A stretch of 64,000 nt of DNA from positions 248,001 to 312,000 of the forward strand of contig NZ_JYIJ01000019.1 in NCBI RefSeq assembly GCF_001543895.1. The letters are read 5' to 3'. Origin of the DNA: Carbonactinospora thermoautotrophica. GTDB lineage: Bacteria > Actinomycetota > Actinomycetes > Streptomycetales > Carbonactinosporaceae. Under the pieces are notes generated by a model that was not told the DNA's origin, searched no databases, and saw only the letters and a program-made list of their open reading frames with translations. Of this stretch, positions 49,178 to 57,004 are shown in pieces. Position numbers and translations under genes: made by a program. Positions within the stretch are counted from its first letter, which is position 1; every line of letters starts with the position of its first letter.

Positions 49178-49975
49178 ATGCGGGAGTTCGTCGCCGGTCT
49201 GCGGATGTTCGCCCGAGGTTGCGGGATCGTCCTGCGCTCGCCGCGGTTGCTCCTCCTCGGGGCGCTCCCAGCCCTGCTCACCACCCTGCTGCTGCTCGGC
49301 GGCCTGGTCGCGCTCGTCTACTGGGTCGACGAGCTGGTCACCTGGATGACGCCGTTCGCCGCCGACTGGGCCGACGGCCTGCGCCTGGCGCTGCGTGTCA
49401 CGGTCGGCATCGCGGTCGTCGGGGCGGCCGTCGCGCTCGGGGTGGTCACGTTCACCGCCCTGGCCCTGCTCGTCGGCGGCCCCTGCTACGAGCGCATCGC
49501 CGAGGTCGTCGACGACGGCCTGGGCGGGACGCCGGATTCGGCCGAGGCTTCCTGGCTGCGGTCCTTCGCCCGGGGCACGGTCGACTCGGTCGTGCTCGTG
49601 GCGATCTCCGCGCTGGTCGCGGTGGTCCTGTTCCCGGCCGGCTTCATCCCGGTGGTCGGGCAGACCGTCGTGCCGGTCCTAGGGACCTGCGTCGGCGGCT
49701 GGATGCTCGCGTTGGAACTCGTCGGGGTCGCGTTCCAGCGGCGTGGCCTGCGGCTGGGCGACCGGCACCGGGCGCTGCGCCGCCGCCGGGCGCTGACTCT
49801 CGGGGTTGGCGTGCCCGTCTACCTGCTGTGCGCGATCCCGTTCGCCGCGCTGCTGGTCATGCCGGCCGCGGTCGCCGCCGGCACCCTGCTCGCCCGCGCG
49901 GTGCTCCCGGACGCCGCCGCGCAGCCGGCCCGCCAGCGGGACGGTGCCGTGGCGTCGGCAGGGCGATCGGGCTGA
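49178..49975 (+). CDS. EI24-domain (CysZ-like) integral membrane protein
   Basis: The 265-residue protein begins MREFVAGLRMFARGCGIVLRSPRLLLLGALPALLTTLLLLGGLVALVYW and has about five to six hydrophobic segments. The DxxGGxPxS... ERIAEVVDDGLGG loop and SFARGTVDSVVLVAISALVAVVLFPAGFIPVVGQ are typical of actinobacterial EI24 proteins. The E. coli relative CysZ transports sulfate; no sulfur genes are nearby, so the function here is open. GGGAGGG precedes the ATG at 49178; upstream in-frame starts lack a binding site. Confidence 0.85.
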   Translation: MREFVAGLRMFARGCGIVLRSPRLLLLGALPALLTTLLLLGGLVALVYWVDELVTWMTPFAADWADGLRLALRVTVGIAVVGAAVALGVVTFTALALLVGGPCYERIAEVVDDGLGGTPDSAEASWLRSFARGTVDSVVLVAISALVAVVLFPAGFIPVVGQTVVPVLGTCVGGWMLALELVGVAFQRRGLRLGDRHRALRRRRALTLGVGVPVYLLCAIPFAALLVMPAAVAAGTLLARAVLPDAAAQPARQRDGAVASAGRSG

Positions 49976-50039
49976 GCGCCGCGAGGACGGCGGGAGACCG
50001 CCGTTCGCCTGGGGCGCGCGGCGGAATGGTCACGGCGCT

Positions 50040-50663
50040 TCAGAGAGCCGCGTGGCGTTGACCCGTCAGGGCGGCGGGGTCGAACTTCACGTGGACGAGG
50101 GTCGGACCGCCGGGGTCGCGGTCGATGGCGAGCGGGACCGCTGCTTGCTTGCCGGCTCCGAAGGTGAGGGTCTCGGCGGAGCCGGTGACGGTCACCACGA
50201 CGGCCGGGGGCTCGATCGGGCCGGACTGCCCGAGCATGGGAAAGGCGTCCAGCTCCACCCGCCAGTAGCAGGGGATGCCCGCGGCCGCGTACCGAGCCGG
50301 CTTCGTGATCCGGTCCTGGGTGCGGGTGGACGGGCTGACGACCTCCACCACCGTCAGCACCCGGGCGGCGGGGATGTCCCGGCTGATCTGCTCGGGGTCG
50401 GCATCCGTGACCAGCACGTCAGGGATGAATCCAGTGCCGTTGTCCAGTCGTACCGCGGTGGCGGTGACGGCCTCCAGGCCGTCGGGCAGCACCTCGGCGA
50501 TGAGCGCACGCAAGCGGTCGGCGGCTACCTGGTGGCGGTACGCAGGGGCAGGGGACACGATCAGTGCTCCGTCGAGAACCTCATAGCGGTTGCCGTCGTC
50601 GGGCATGGCGAAGAGGTCGTCGACGGTGTACGGCGCGGCGTGCGCGAGCGCGATCTCGGTCAC
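50040..50663 (-). CDS. Uma2-family putative restriction-endonuclease-fold protein
   Basis: The 207-residue protein has the Uma2 PD-(D/E)xK pattern: NRYEVLDGALIVSPAPAYRHQVAADRLRALI, FIPDVLVT, LTVVEVVSPSTRTQDRITKPARYAAAGIPCYWRVEL. Asp, Glu and Lys of the predicted nuclease site are present. AGGAGG lies four bases before the GTG at 50663. Uma2 genes are numerous in actinomycetes, lack a partner methylase and remain without a known role. Confidence 0.85.
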   Translation of the reverse strand: MTEIALAHAAPYTVDDLFAMPDDGNRYEVLDGALIVSPAPAYRHQVAADRLRALIAEVLPDGLEAVTATAVRLDNGTGFIPDVLVTDADPEQISRDIPAARVLTVVEVVSPSTRTQDRITKPARYAAAGIPCYWRVELDAFPMLGQSGPIEPPAVVVTVTGSAETLTFGAGKQAAVPLAIDRDPGGPTLVHVKFDPAALTGQRHAAL

Positions 50664-50963
50664 CGTGCCTCCTGACCTCTCCTCCAATACCCCCAGCGCT
50701 GAACCCCTTTCCCCTGGTTCAGCGTACCGGCAGGGATCGCCGGTTCCGGCCGAGACAGTACGAAGGCCCCCGATGTGGGGGCCTTCGGGTGAGTGGGAGA
50801 CGTCGGTTTGAAGTGCCCTGGGACGTTTCCGGCGTCAAGTGACTGTCGGGAGTGTGGCGGGAACGGCTCGGTATGTGCGGGAGATCTCGCGGGCGAAGTA
50901 GCTGATCTCCTGCCTGGCCTTGTCTTCCGCGGTGCCGCACGGCCAGGCGGAGCGGGTCTTCGG
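50664..50963. other. Gap between Uma2 and the catabolic island, with terminator and a gene tail
   Basis: CGAAGGCCCCC (50761-50771) and GGGGGCCTTCG (50777-50787) form an 11-bp terminator stem. To its right, a leftward frame ending about 50841 reads GTAEDKARQEISYFAREISRTYRAV, which looks like the C-terminal tail of a real protein whose body is gone. I cannot name it. Nothing else is seen. Confidence 0.5.
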
Positions 50964-52025
50964 TCAGGGGGTGATGACCAGCTTGAGGAAGCCGTCGGCG
51001 CGGGCCGCGAACGCGGCGGCGGCGTCGGGGAATTCCTCCAGGGTCACCCGGTGGGTGATGACGGCGGCGGGGTCGATCACGCCGTGTTCCAGGACTCGCA
51101 TGGCCTGCCACTGCGCGGTCTTGGCGTTGGCGAAGCCGTTGAGGCGCAGTTGCAGGTTCTTGAAGTACATGTCGAACAGCGAGACCGGGTACTCGTTCTC
51201 CAGGTACACCCCACCGCCGCTGATCACGCCGCCCGGCCGGGCGATGGAGACGGCGAGTCCGAAGGCGGGGCCGCGACCGGCGAATTCGACCACTTTGTCC
51301 ACGCCACGCCCGGCGGTGACCTCGGCCACCTTTTCGGGTACCGGATCGCGGTCCACGTTGACCGGGGTGGCGCCCAGTTGCTCGGCCCTGGCGAGCCGGT
51401 AGGCGACCCGGTCGAAGGCGAGGACAGGGGCGTGGGTCCGTCGCCGGGCGAGTTGGAGGGCGAGCAGGCCGGTGGGTCCGCATCCGATCACGGCCACGGT
51501 GTCGGTGGGGCGGATCTCGGCGGCCTCCACGGCGATGATCGCGGCGGGGAGGTTGCAGGACAGCAGGAGGGCGGCTTCGTCGTCGATGCTGTCCGGGACG
51601 TGTTCGAGGTGGTTGTCGGCGAGCGGCACGCGCACGTACTCGGCCTGGCTCCCGCCGAGGTCGCCGAACGCGGTGCCGTACCCGTAGATGGCTTTCCCGC
51701 TGGTCTCGCAGTGGGCGGTCTGCCCGGCCCGGCACATGAAGCACAGGCCGCAGCTCACCGAGTAGGGGAAGGTCACCCGGTCGCCGGGGGAGAACCGCGT
51801 GACGTCCTCGCCGGTCTCCACGACCTCGGCGCAGATCTCGTGGCCGAGCGTGGTCCGGCCGGGGACGACCATCTGCTCGACCTCGCCGTTGTACAGGTAA
51901 AGGTCCGAGCCGCACATGGACGCGGTGCGGGTCTTGACGATGAGATCGCGGGAATCCTCGATGCGGGGGTCGGCGACTTCTGCGATCTTCACGTCGCCTG
52001 GCCCCTGGTATACCGCTGCGCGCAT
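50964..52025 (-). CDS. Zinc-dependent medium-chain alcohol dehydrogenase of the tmo operon
   Basis: The 353-residue MDR enzyme has catalytic zinc ligands in SMCGSDLYLYNG and GHEICAEV, the structural zinc motif CGLCFMCRAGQTAHC, and the Rossmann VAVIGCGPTGLLALQLAR with an Asp-type NAD site (AFDRVAYRLARAEQLGA). It is the last leftward gene after tmoF (53-base gap). It probably oxidises an alcohol formed from side reactions of the monooxygenase (such as benzyl alcohol) or acts downstream of it; specificity is inferred from context only. A much longer open frame through tmoF is a shadow. Confidence 0.88.
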   Translation of the reverse strand: MRAAVYQGPGDVKIAEVADPRIEDSRDLIVKTRTASMCGSDLYLYNGEVEQMVVPGRTTLGHEICAEVVETGEDVTRFSPGDRVTFPYSVSCGLCFMCRAGQTAHCETSGKAIYGYGTAFGDLGGSQAEYVRVPLADNHLEHVPDSIDDEAALLLSCNLPAAIIAVEAAEIRPTDTVAVIGCGPTGLLALQLARRRTHAPVLAFDRVAYRLARAEQLGATPVNVDRDPVPEKVAEVTAGRGVDKVVEFAGRGPAFGLAVSIARPGGVISGGGVYLENEYPVSLFDMYFKNLQLRLNGFANAKTAQWQAMRVLEHGVIDPAAVITHRVTLEEFPDAAAAFAARADGFLKLVITP

Positions 52026-52078
52026 CAGCGCCTCCGTAGGGATCGGGTGGGGACGGAAAGCCGGTTCGGCGATGCCGC

Positions 52079-53119
52079 TCAGCCGAATCGGTCGAAGTGG
52101 ATTCGGTCGAGCTGGACGCCGTGGGCGCGGAGCAGGGCGAGCACCGCGTCGGCCATGAGGGGCGGACCGGCGAGGTAGAAATCGCTGTCGACCAGCCGGC
52201 CCAGGTGGGGTTCGAGGGCCTCGGTGACGAAGCCCGTGGTATGGGTCCATCCCGGCTCCGGCCGCACCAGCGCCCCGTGCAGGGTGGCGTCGGGCAGGGA
52301 TGCCGCGAGCGCGGTCAGCTCCTCCCAGCAGACCAGTTCCGCCCGGGTGTTGGCACCGTAGCAGAGGTGGACGGGCCGGGGGTCGCCGGTGGCGGCGAGC
52401 TGGCGGGCCAGCGCCAGGATCGGTGAGATCCCGGTCCCTCCGGCGATCAGCACGACCGGGCGGGTGCCGGGGCGCAGCCACATGTCGCCGTAGGGCAGCT
52501 CCAGGGCCAGCCGCCGGCCGGGTTCGCAGGCGAACAACCCCTCGCTGCCGGGCCGCCCGGGATAGCGCTTGGCGATGAACTCGACCAGAGACGAGCCGGG
52601 CAGGTTGGCCATCGAGTAGCAGCGGCGCAGGCCCGGACCCAGCTGCAGGATGGCGTACTGGCCGGGCCGGTAGGTGGCCGGCGCGTCCAGCCGAAACCCG
52701 AAGCGGCGGATGCCGGGACCCAGTTCCTCCACCTCGACCAGCTCGGCCCGATGGTCGGCGGTGGGCAGCTCCTCGCGCGGCCGGTCGCTGGCCCACAGGG
52801 GCTTGATCGTCAGGTCCGATCGGGCGGTTGCCTGGCAGGTGATGGTCCGGCGGCGCCGCGCGTCGCGGGTCTGGACCGCCGGCGCGTCGGGAAACAACAG
52901 GTCCACCTCGCCGTCGAGCAGGGTCACCTTGCAGGTGCCGCAGCTTCCCCATCCGCATTCGAAGGGGAGCCAGATCCCCGCGCGCCTGGCGGCGGCGAGG
53001 ATCGGCTCACCTTCGCGGACCTCGAAGCTCTCGCCCGTGGTGGCCACGGCGACGCGGTAGGTCCGCGCCGTGGTCGCGCTAGAAACCGGCACCGGTGAGG
53101 AACGCATGGTGCTGGTCAT
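52079..53119 (-). CDS. tmoF: TmoF, NADH:ferredoxin oxidoreductase of the toluene monooxygenase
   Basis: The 346-residue reductase has an N-terminal plant-type [2Fe-2S] domain (CGWGSCGTC, final Cys in TITCQA), an FAD domain (RCYSMANLPG) and an NAD domain (VVLIAGGTGISPILALARQL, FYLAGPPLMADAVL). It passes electrons from NADH to the Rieske ferredoxin TmoC. The ATG at 53119 overlaps the end of tmoE by 41 bases; internal ATG 53107 or GTG 53092 are alternative starts. Order A-B-C-D-E-F is exactly that of Pseudomonas mendocina tmo. Confidence 0.9.
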   Translation of the reverse strand: MTSTMRSSPVPVSSATTARTYRVAVATTGESFEVREGEPILAAARRAGIWLPFECGWGSCGTCKVTLLDGEVDLLFPDAPAVQTRDARRRRTITCQATARSDLTIKPLWASDRPREELPTADHRAELVEVEELGPGIRRFGFRLDAPATYRPGQYAILQLGPGLRRCYSMANLPGSSLVEFIAKRYPGRPGSEGLFACEPGRRLALELPYGDMWLRPGTRPVVLIAGGTGISPILALARQLAATGDPRPVHLCYGANTRAELVCWEELTALAASLPDATLHGALVRPEPGWTHTTGFVTEALEPHLGRLVDSDFYLAGPPLMADAVLALLRAHGVQLDRIHFDRFG

Positions 53120-54086
53120 CCACCGCGTCGATCATGGCCTTGGGAGCCAGGGGCTGGGGCGCGTCGCCGAACAGCGGGGCCAGCGCCGCGACCGCCTCCT
53201 GGGCCGGGGCCCGCCACTTGCCCACCCAACCGACGAGCAGGTCCCGCAGCTCTGGGCGGCGTGCCACGGCATAGTGCACCAGCGCCTGGCTCCACTCCTG
53301 GCTGCGCCGGCTGTCGCCCTGGAACTCGGTGAACAACAGGTTGAGGAACTCATCCCCGTTCTGCCGGGCCAGTTCGGCGAACTGCCAGTTCAGGGCCGCG
53401 TCCACCGCGGGCTTGACGGCGAGGTTCAGCGCGGCGAACGCCTCGCCCCAGTCGTAGGCGACCAGGAGCTCTTCGAGGACCTTGCGCAGCGGTTGCCAGG
53501 CGGGGTCGTCCTCCCACGCTCCCCGCGCGGTCCCGGTCGCGGCGAGGTCCTCCCCGTGCGCGTTCGCCAGCACCTTGGTCCAGTAGGCGATCCGCTGGAT
53601 GCGCCGCATCTCGTCGGCCGCCTGGAAGTAGGCGGCGTTGGTGATGTAGGAGGAGGGCGCCATCTGCCCCACGTACAGGGAGACCATCTGCAGGACGTGC
53701 AGCGGGAAGCGCAACGGCACGAACAACGCCCGCAGCGTCGCCACCCACTCCGGGTCCAGCGCGGTCACGCTGTCGCGCGCCTCGTGCTGGTCGATGAGCA
53801 GGTCGAGGTAGACCTCGCGCTCGTGCTGCAGCAGCACGTAGTCCTTGTAGGTGAGCTTGTAGGGGTCCCGGAAGCCTTCCCAGTCGTCCACCTGGAACGG
53901 GGAGCCCTCCCGGTACCGCAGGTACCACCGGTTCAGCGGCGCTTGCGGGTCCAGCTCGAAGGGAGCCGGGTCCCGCCGGAAGTGGTAGTGGAACTTGGCC
54001 GTGACCGCCTCGTAGGGGCTGGGCTTCTTCTTGACGTCGCCCAGCAGGCTCCACGTCCTGGGCCGGCGACGTTCGCTCGTCCTCAT
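53079..54086 (-). CDS. tmoE: TmoE, hydroxylase beta subunit of toluene monooxygenase
   Basis: The 335-residue subunit resembles T4MO TmoE: RTWSLLGDVKKKPSPYEAVTAKFHYHF, PLNRWYLRYREGSPFQVDDWEGFRDPYKLTYKDYVLLQ, then a helical body without a di-iron site (the pseudo-ligand positions of the alpha-subunit paralogue). It forms the alpha2-beta2-gamma2 hydroxylase with TmoA and TmoB. It begins directly at the end of tmoD with no gap, so translation is likely coupled. Confidence 0.93.
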   Translation of the reverse strand: MRTSERRRPRTWSLLGDVKKKPSPYEAVTAKFHYHFRRDPAPFELDPQAPLNRWYLRYREGSPFQVDDWEGFRDPYKLTYKDYVLLQHEREVYLDLLIDQHEARDSVTALDPEWVATLRALFVPLRFPLHVLQMVSLYVGQMAPSSYITNAAYFQAADEMRRIQRIAYWTKVLANAHGEDLAATGTARGAWEDDPAWQPLRKVLEELLVAYDWGEAFAALNLAVKPAVDAALNWQFAELARQNGDEFLNLLFTEFQGDSRRSQEWSQALVHYAVARRPELRDLLVGWVGKWRAPAQEAVAALAPLFGDAPQPLAPKAMIDAVDDQHHAFLTGAGF

Positions 54087-54389
54087 TCAGTCCTGCCTTT
54101 CCAGGTACCAGATGGCCTCGTCGTCGGTGAGCTTCAGCCGCCCCGAGAAGGCAGACAGGGCCGGCTCCAGCTGGGAAAGTTGGAAACTGTGCCCGAGGGC
54201 CTCCTCCAGGCTCGCCCGGGTGACCCGGCAGCGTTGCGGGACGCTGATCCGGATGTAGCCGCCCCGGTCCTCGACGACCACCTCGGCGCCGGGGTTGTCG
54301 GCCTCGATGGCGGTGATCAGGGCGTCCGCCAGGTCGGCGTTCACCCCGCGCACCACCGGGCCGACCATCTTCACGTGGGGCTCGGTCAT
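54087..54389 (-). CDS. tmoD: TmoD, effector (coupling) protein of toluene monooxygenase
   Basis: This 100-residue MmoB/DmpM-family protein has no cofactor. It reads VVRGVNADLADALITAIEADNPGAEVVVEDRGGYIRISVPQRCRVTRASLEEALGHSFQLSQLEPALSAFSGRL. It docks on the alpha subunit and tunes oxygen activation. The FQLSQLEPALSAFSG segment corresponds to the hydroxylase-binding face. It lies between tmoC (10-base gap) and tmoE (no gap). Confidence 0.92.
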   Translation of the reverse strand: MTEPHVKMVGPVVRGVNADLADALITAIEADNPGAEVVVEDRGGYIRISVPQRCRVTRASLEEALGHSFQLSQLEPALSAFSGRLKLTDDEAIWYLERQD

Positions 54390-54399
54390 GCTCTTCCTC

Positions 54400-54762
54400 T
54401 CACAGCGAGAAGCGGTTGTAGTGGGACCGGCCGTCCTGCGGAATCCCGATCTGGATCACGTTCTCGGTGACCCGGACGGGGTACTCGTACAGCCGGCACC
54501 CCGCCGGGTTGATGCCGGTGCCGGTTCTCAGGTCGAACTCCCAGTTGTGCCCGCCGCACACGAGCACCCCGGAGTCCTCGTCCCATTTCCCGTCGGCCAG
54601 CAGGATCTCCTGGTGGGGGCACACCCCCTGGAACGCCTTGAGCTCGCCCCCGGAGAGGTGGACGAGCAGCACCTGCTCGCCGCCCACCTCGACGTCGAGG
54701 ATGTCGCCCTCCCACAGGTCGTCCACCTCGACGGCGTCGAACCAGCGGATCTCGGTGCTCAT
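54400..54762 (-). CDS. tmoC: TmoC, Rieske-type [2Fe-2S] ferredoxin
   Basis: The 120-residue ferredoxin has both Rieske motifs, CPHQ (C-x-H) and CGGHNWEF (C-x2-H), and ends VIQIGIPQDGRSHYNRFSL. It carries electrons from TmoF to the TmoA di-iron centre. Its ATG overlaps the tmoB stop as ATGA. The Rieske type, rather than direct electron transfer by the reductase, is diagnostic of four-component group 2 toluene/alkene monooxygenases. Confidence 0.95.
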   Translation of the reverse strand: MSTEIRWFDAVEVDDLWEGDILDVEVGGEQVLLVHLSGGELKAFQGVCPHQEILLADGKWDEDSGVLVCGGHNWEFDLRTGTGINPAGCRLYEYPVRVTENVIQIGIPQDGRSHYNRFSL

Positions 54763-55010
54763 GCGTAACTGACTTCCAGGACGTCCAGCGGGGCCACCCC
54801 GGCGGTCACCACGGTCTCGTCCGGGGCCAGCTCCTTGCCGTTGTGGCGCACCCGCGGGGAGCCCTCCCGCGCGGCCACGCGCCGGTTCACCGCGTGGTAG
54901 GCGATCTTCTCCGCCACCACGCTCATCGGGTCCTCGTCGTCCACGGCGACAAGGAGGACCACGAAGTCACCCTCGACCACGCCTTGGACAGGGAACGGAG
55001 CCATCGTCAC
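54759..55010 (-). CDS. tmoB: TmoB, hydroxylase gamma subunit of toluene monooxygenase
   Basis: The 83-residue ubiquitin-fold subunit reads FPVQGVVEGDFVVLLVAVDDEDPMSVVAEKIAYHAVNRRVAAREGSPRVRHNGKELAPDETVVTAGVAPLDVLEVSY, as in TmoB. It binds the alpha-beta core. An internal ATG at 55004 is a possible start. A strong hairpin lies in the 69-base gap behind tmoA. Confidence 0.92.
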   Translation of the reverse strand: MTMAPFPVQGVVEGDFVVLLVAVDDEDPMSVVAEKIAYHAVNRRVAAREGSPRVRHNGKELAPDETVVTAGVAPLDVLEVSYA

Positions 55011-55025
55011 GCCTCTCTGGTCTGT

Positions 55026-55065
55026 GCGCGCCGGACGCGTTCGCGGACGCGCGCGTCCGGCGCGC
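55026..55065 (-). terminator. 14-bp hairpin between tmoA and tmoB
   Basis: GCGCGCCGGACGCG (55026-55039) and CGCGTCCGGCGCGC (55052-55065) pair perfectly around a 12-base loop, in the only sizeable gap of the tmo operon. It has no U-tract. It may attenuate transcription or protect the 3' end of a tmoA mRNA, giving more alpha subunit than electron-transfer proteins. Confidence 0.6.
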
Positions 55066-55079
55066 GAAACGGTCGGTCC

Positions 55080-56594
55080 TTACGACGCCACCGCCGCTGC
55101 GGGCCGGGTCGTGAAAGCCCAGGCGTAGTTCACGGCGTCCTGCCCCATCTCCTCCGGGGACAGGCCCATGTAGGCGAGCGCGCCCTCCATGGTCGGCGGC
55201 TGGATCTTGCCGGCCAGGAACTGGTCCACGATGCTCAGGTGGCCCTGGAACCGGGCCGGGTTCTGCTCGAAGATCCACCGGCACGGCTCGGAGCAGAAGG
55301 AGTAGCGCCGGCCCTGGTAGTCCAGCAGGAACGGAGCCGGGCTGGCCAGGTGCCCGGCGTTGTAGCCGGCCGGGGTCACCACCGGGATCTGGCACATGTT
55401 GCAGACCATCGGGAAGGTCTCCGGCAGGGTCAGCTCCGGCTTGCCGCGCCGGACGTTGTCCGAGATCACGTCCCAGTGCTTGCCGAACGTGTCGTTCCAG
55501 CCCGGGTACTTCTCCTCCAGCCAGTCCCGCTCCTCCGCGGACACCCCGCCGTCGGGGTTCCACCACACGGTGGGCCGCCAGTACCACACGCCCAGGTGCA
55601 GCGCGTGGTGGTACCAGTCCAGCTCAGGCAGGAAGTGCTCCTCCCAGTACCACGGCTTCTCCAGGCCGAAGTCGCGGAACTGGTCCATGAACTGCTTGAT
55701 GATCCACTCGTTCATGAACTCCTTGAACGAGTGCGACCGGTGCTCCAGCGGCGTGTAGTAGTCCATCGACAGCCCGGTCAGCAGGGCGAAGACGTGCCAG
55801 GACCGCCAGAACATGTGGTCCACGAGCTTCTGGGCCACGTCGGCCCTGCCGTTCTCGACGAGCACCTTGATCGTCGGCTCGCCCTGCTGGGCATGCCGGG
55901 CCTCGTCGGTCTGGATCGAGGAGATCAGCGCGCTGAACTCCAGGTCGCCCACCTCCATGGCGTCCGCGGCCATGCCGAGGAACTGCAGGTTGGTGAAGCC
56001 CGTCTCGAAGGTGGAGGTGAGCTGGATGGCCGTGGACACCGCGTCGTTGGCGGTGAACATGTCGTCGAACAGGTGCCGCGCGGCGATCGCGCCCCACTCG
56101 TTGGTGTGCAGCGCCTTGTGCGCCCAGTCCGCGCGGGGCTCCTTGGCCAGCAGGCCGTAGGGGAAGTAGGTCTGGATCTGCCCGTGCCGGGTCTCGTCCA
56201 GGGTGCCGAAGGTGGCCATGTTCCGCCACGCGGCCGCCCGGCCGAACCGGCCCATGCGCGCCTCGGCGATGGAGGCCAGGTACTCGGGAATGGCGATGGC
56301 GCCGTAGTGGGCGAGGATCGCCGCCTTCCAGCCCGGGTCGAGCTGCTCGAACAGCTTGGACCGGCCGACCACCGAGTTCACCGAGTAGACGCCGGTGTCC
56401 TTGTTCACCTGGTTGTGCACGTACTCGGAGTAGGTGATCTTGTACGGCTCGTCCCAGGTCCACCAGCGCTCAGCCGGAACGCCGTAGCTGTTGGACAGGT
56501 CCTCGGGCCACGCCTCCTCTTCGGTGACGTAGGAGAGCTTCCAGTTCATGTCCCGAGTCAGGTCGTACCACTCGGAACGCGCAAGACGAGGCAC
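55080..56594 (-). CDS. tmoA: TmoA, di-iron hydroxylase alpha subunit of toluene-4-monooxygenase type
   Basis: The 504-residue catalytic subunit aligns colinearly with T4MO TmoA. Iron ligands fall at the same numbers: Glu104, Glu134 and His137 (DETRH), Glu197, Glu231 and His234 (DEARH). The gate Thr201 is kept, but position 103 is Pro instead of the Gly that steers para-hydroxylation. A C-terminal YHS-like Cys motif (CNMC...FCSEPC) is intact, unlike T4MO. It should hydroxylate toluene, benzene or alkenes. The first gene of the leftward operon, it faces the shared divergent promoter region. Confidence 0.95.
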   Translation of the reverse strand: MPRLARSEWYDLTRDMNWKLSYVTEEEAWPEDLSNSYGVPAERWWTWDEPYKITYSEYVHNQVNKDTGVYSVNSVVGRSKLFEQLDPGWKAAILAHYGAIAIPEYLASIAEARMGRFGRAAAWRNMATFGTLDETRHGQIQTYFPYGLLAKEPRADWAHKALHTNEWGAIAARHLFDDMFTANDAVSTAIQLTSTFETGFTNLQFLGMAADAMEVGDLEFSALISSIQTDEARHAQQGEPTIKVLVENGRADVAQKLVDHMFWRSWHVFALLTGLSMDYYTPLEHRSHSFKEFMNEWIIKQFMDQFRDFGLEKPWYWEEHFLPELDWYHHALHLGVWYWRPTVWWNPDGGVSAEERDWLEEKYPGWNDTFGKHWDVISDNVRRGKPELTLPETFPMVCNMCQIPVVTPAGYNAGHLASPAPFLLDYQGRRYSFCSEPCRWIFEQNPARFQGHLSIVDQFLAGKIQPPTMEGALAYMGLSPEEMGQDAVNYAWAFTTRPAAAVAS

Positions 56595-56753
56595 GCTTCC
56601 TCCTTGATTCGGACACCGACGGCATGGCCACGCGGGTTCGCGCGTCTGGCCCGTGCCGCCGCGACCACCCGACCGTGCGGGCCGGCCCGATGGGCCGGCA
56701 TGTCAGGCTGCCTGCCTGTTGCCGACACACGGTGAAGGTCAGTTCAATCCGTC

Positions 56754-56779
56754 GCCACAAACGTTCCTCATAGCGGAAC
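56754..56779. promoter_or_regulatory. Operator copy 1 (tmoA side)
   Basis: GTTCCTCATAGCGGAAC at 56763-56779, preceded by CCACAAAC, is an inverted repeat GTTCC-N7-GGAAC. Together with its left flank it matches the reverse complement of copy 2 at about 22 of 25 positions, including the asymmetric spacer. Confidence 0.7.
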
Positions 56780-56939
56780 AGGACATATCGGTCATTGTGG
56801 ATATCGTCGCTGGTCGGATGGGATCAACGGCTGTCGCCGGACGGCTCGGGCGTGTTTCAGCACCGTTGCCGACAGTCCGCGGTTCGTCCGCATCGGCGGT
56901 GTGAAACCGCCGGTGAGGCGGAGGTATCCGGCCCGCACG

Positions 56940-56972
56940 CCACAGCCGTTCCGCAGTGAGGAACGGTTGTGG
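56940..56972. promoter_or_regulatory. Operator copy 2 (dmp side)
   Basis: A 33-bp near-perfect inverted repeat: CCACAGCCGTTCC (56940-56952), spacer GCAGTGA, GGAACGGTTGTGG (56960-56972), with one mismatch in 13 pairs. It ends 32 bases before the first rightward ATG, a position suited to repression or activation of the phenol operon. Confidence 0.75.
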
Positions 56973-57004
56973 CCGGCCGGGGACCGCGCGGTGATGGTTT
57001 GCAC

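Larger units (their letters stand above)
56595..57004. promoter_or_regulatory. Shared divergent control region of tmo and dmp operons
   Basis: The 410-bp gap separates the leftward tmoA and rightward phenol operon. It holds two related operators (56754-56779 and 56940-56972) and no gene. Between them the DNA is comparatively AT-rich (ATATCGGTCATTGTGGATAT). I found no sigma-54 -24/-12 pair, so the XylR/DmpR scheme of proteobacterial homologues is not evident. Confidence 0.7.

Noticed and set aside
50719-51915. 398-codon minus-strand frame in the alcohol dehydrogenase region
   Set aside because: A different frame of the real dehydrogenase; no motifs.
56595-57004. Sigma-54 (-24/-12) promoter for the aromatic operons
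   Set aside because: No TGGCAC-N5-TTGCA-like sequence was found, and actinomycetes lack sigma-54.
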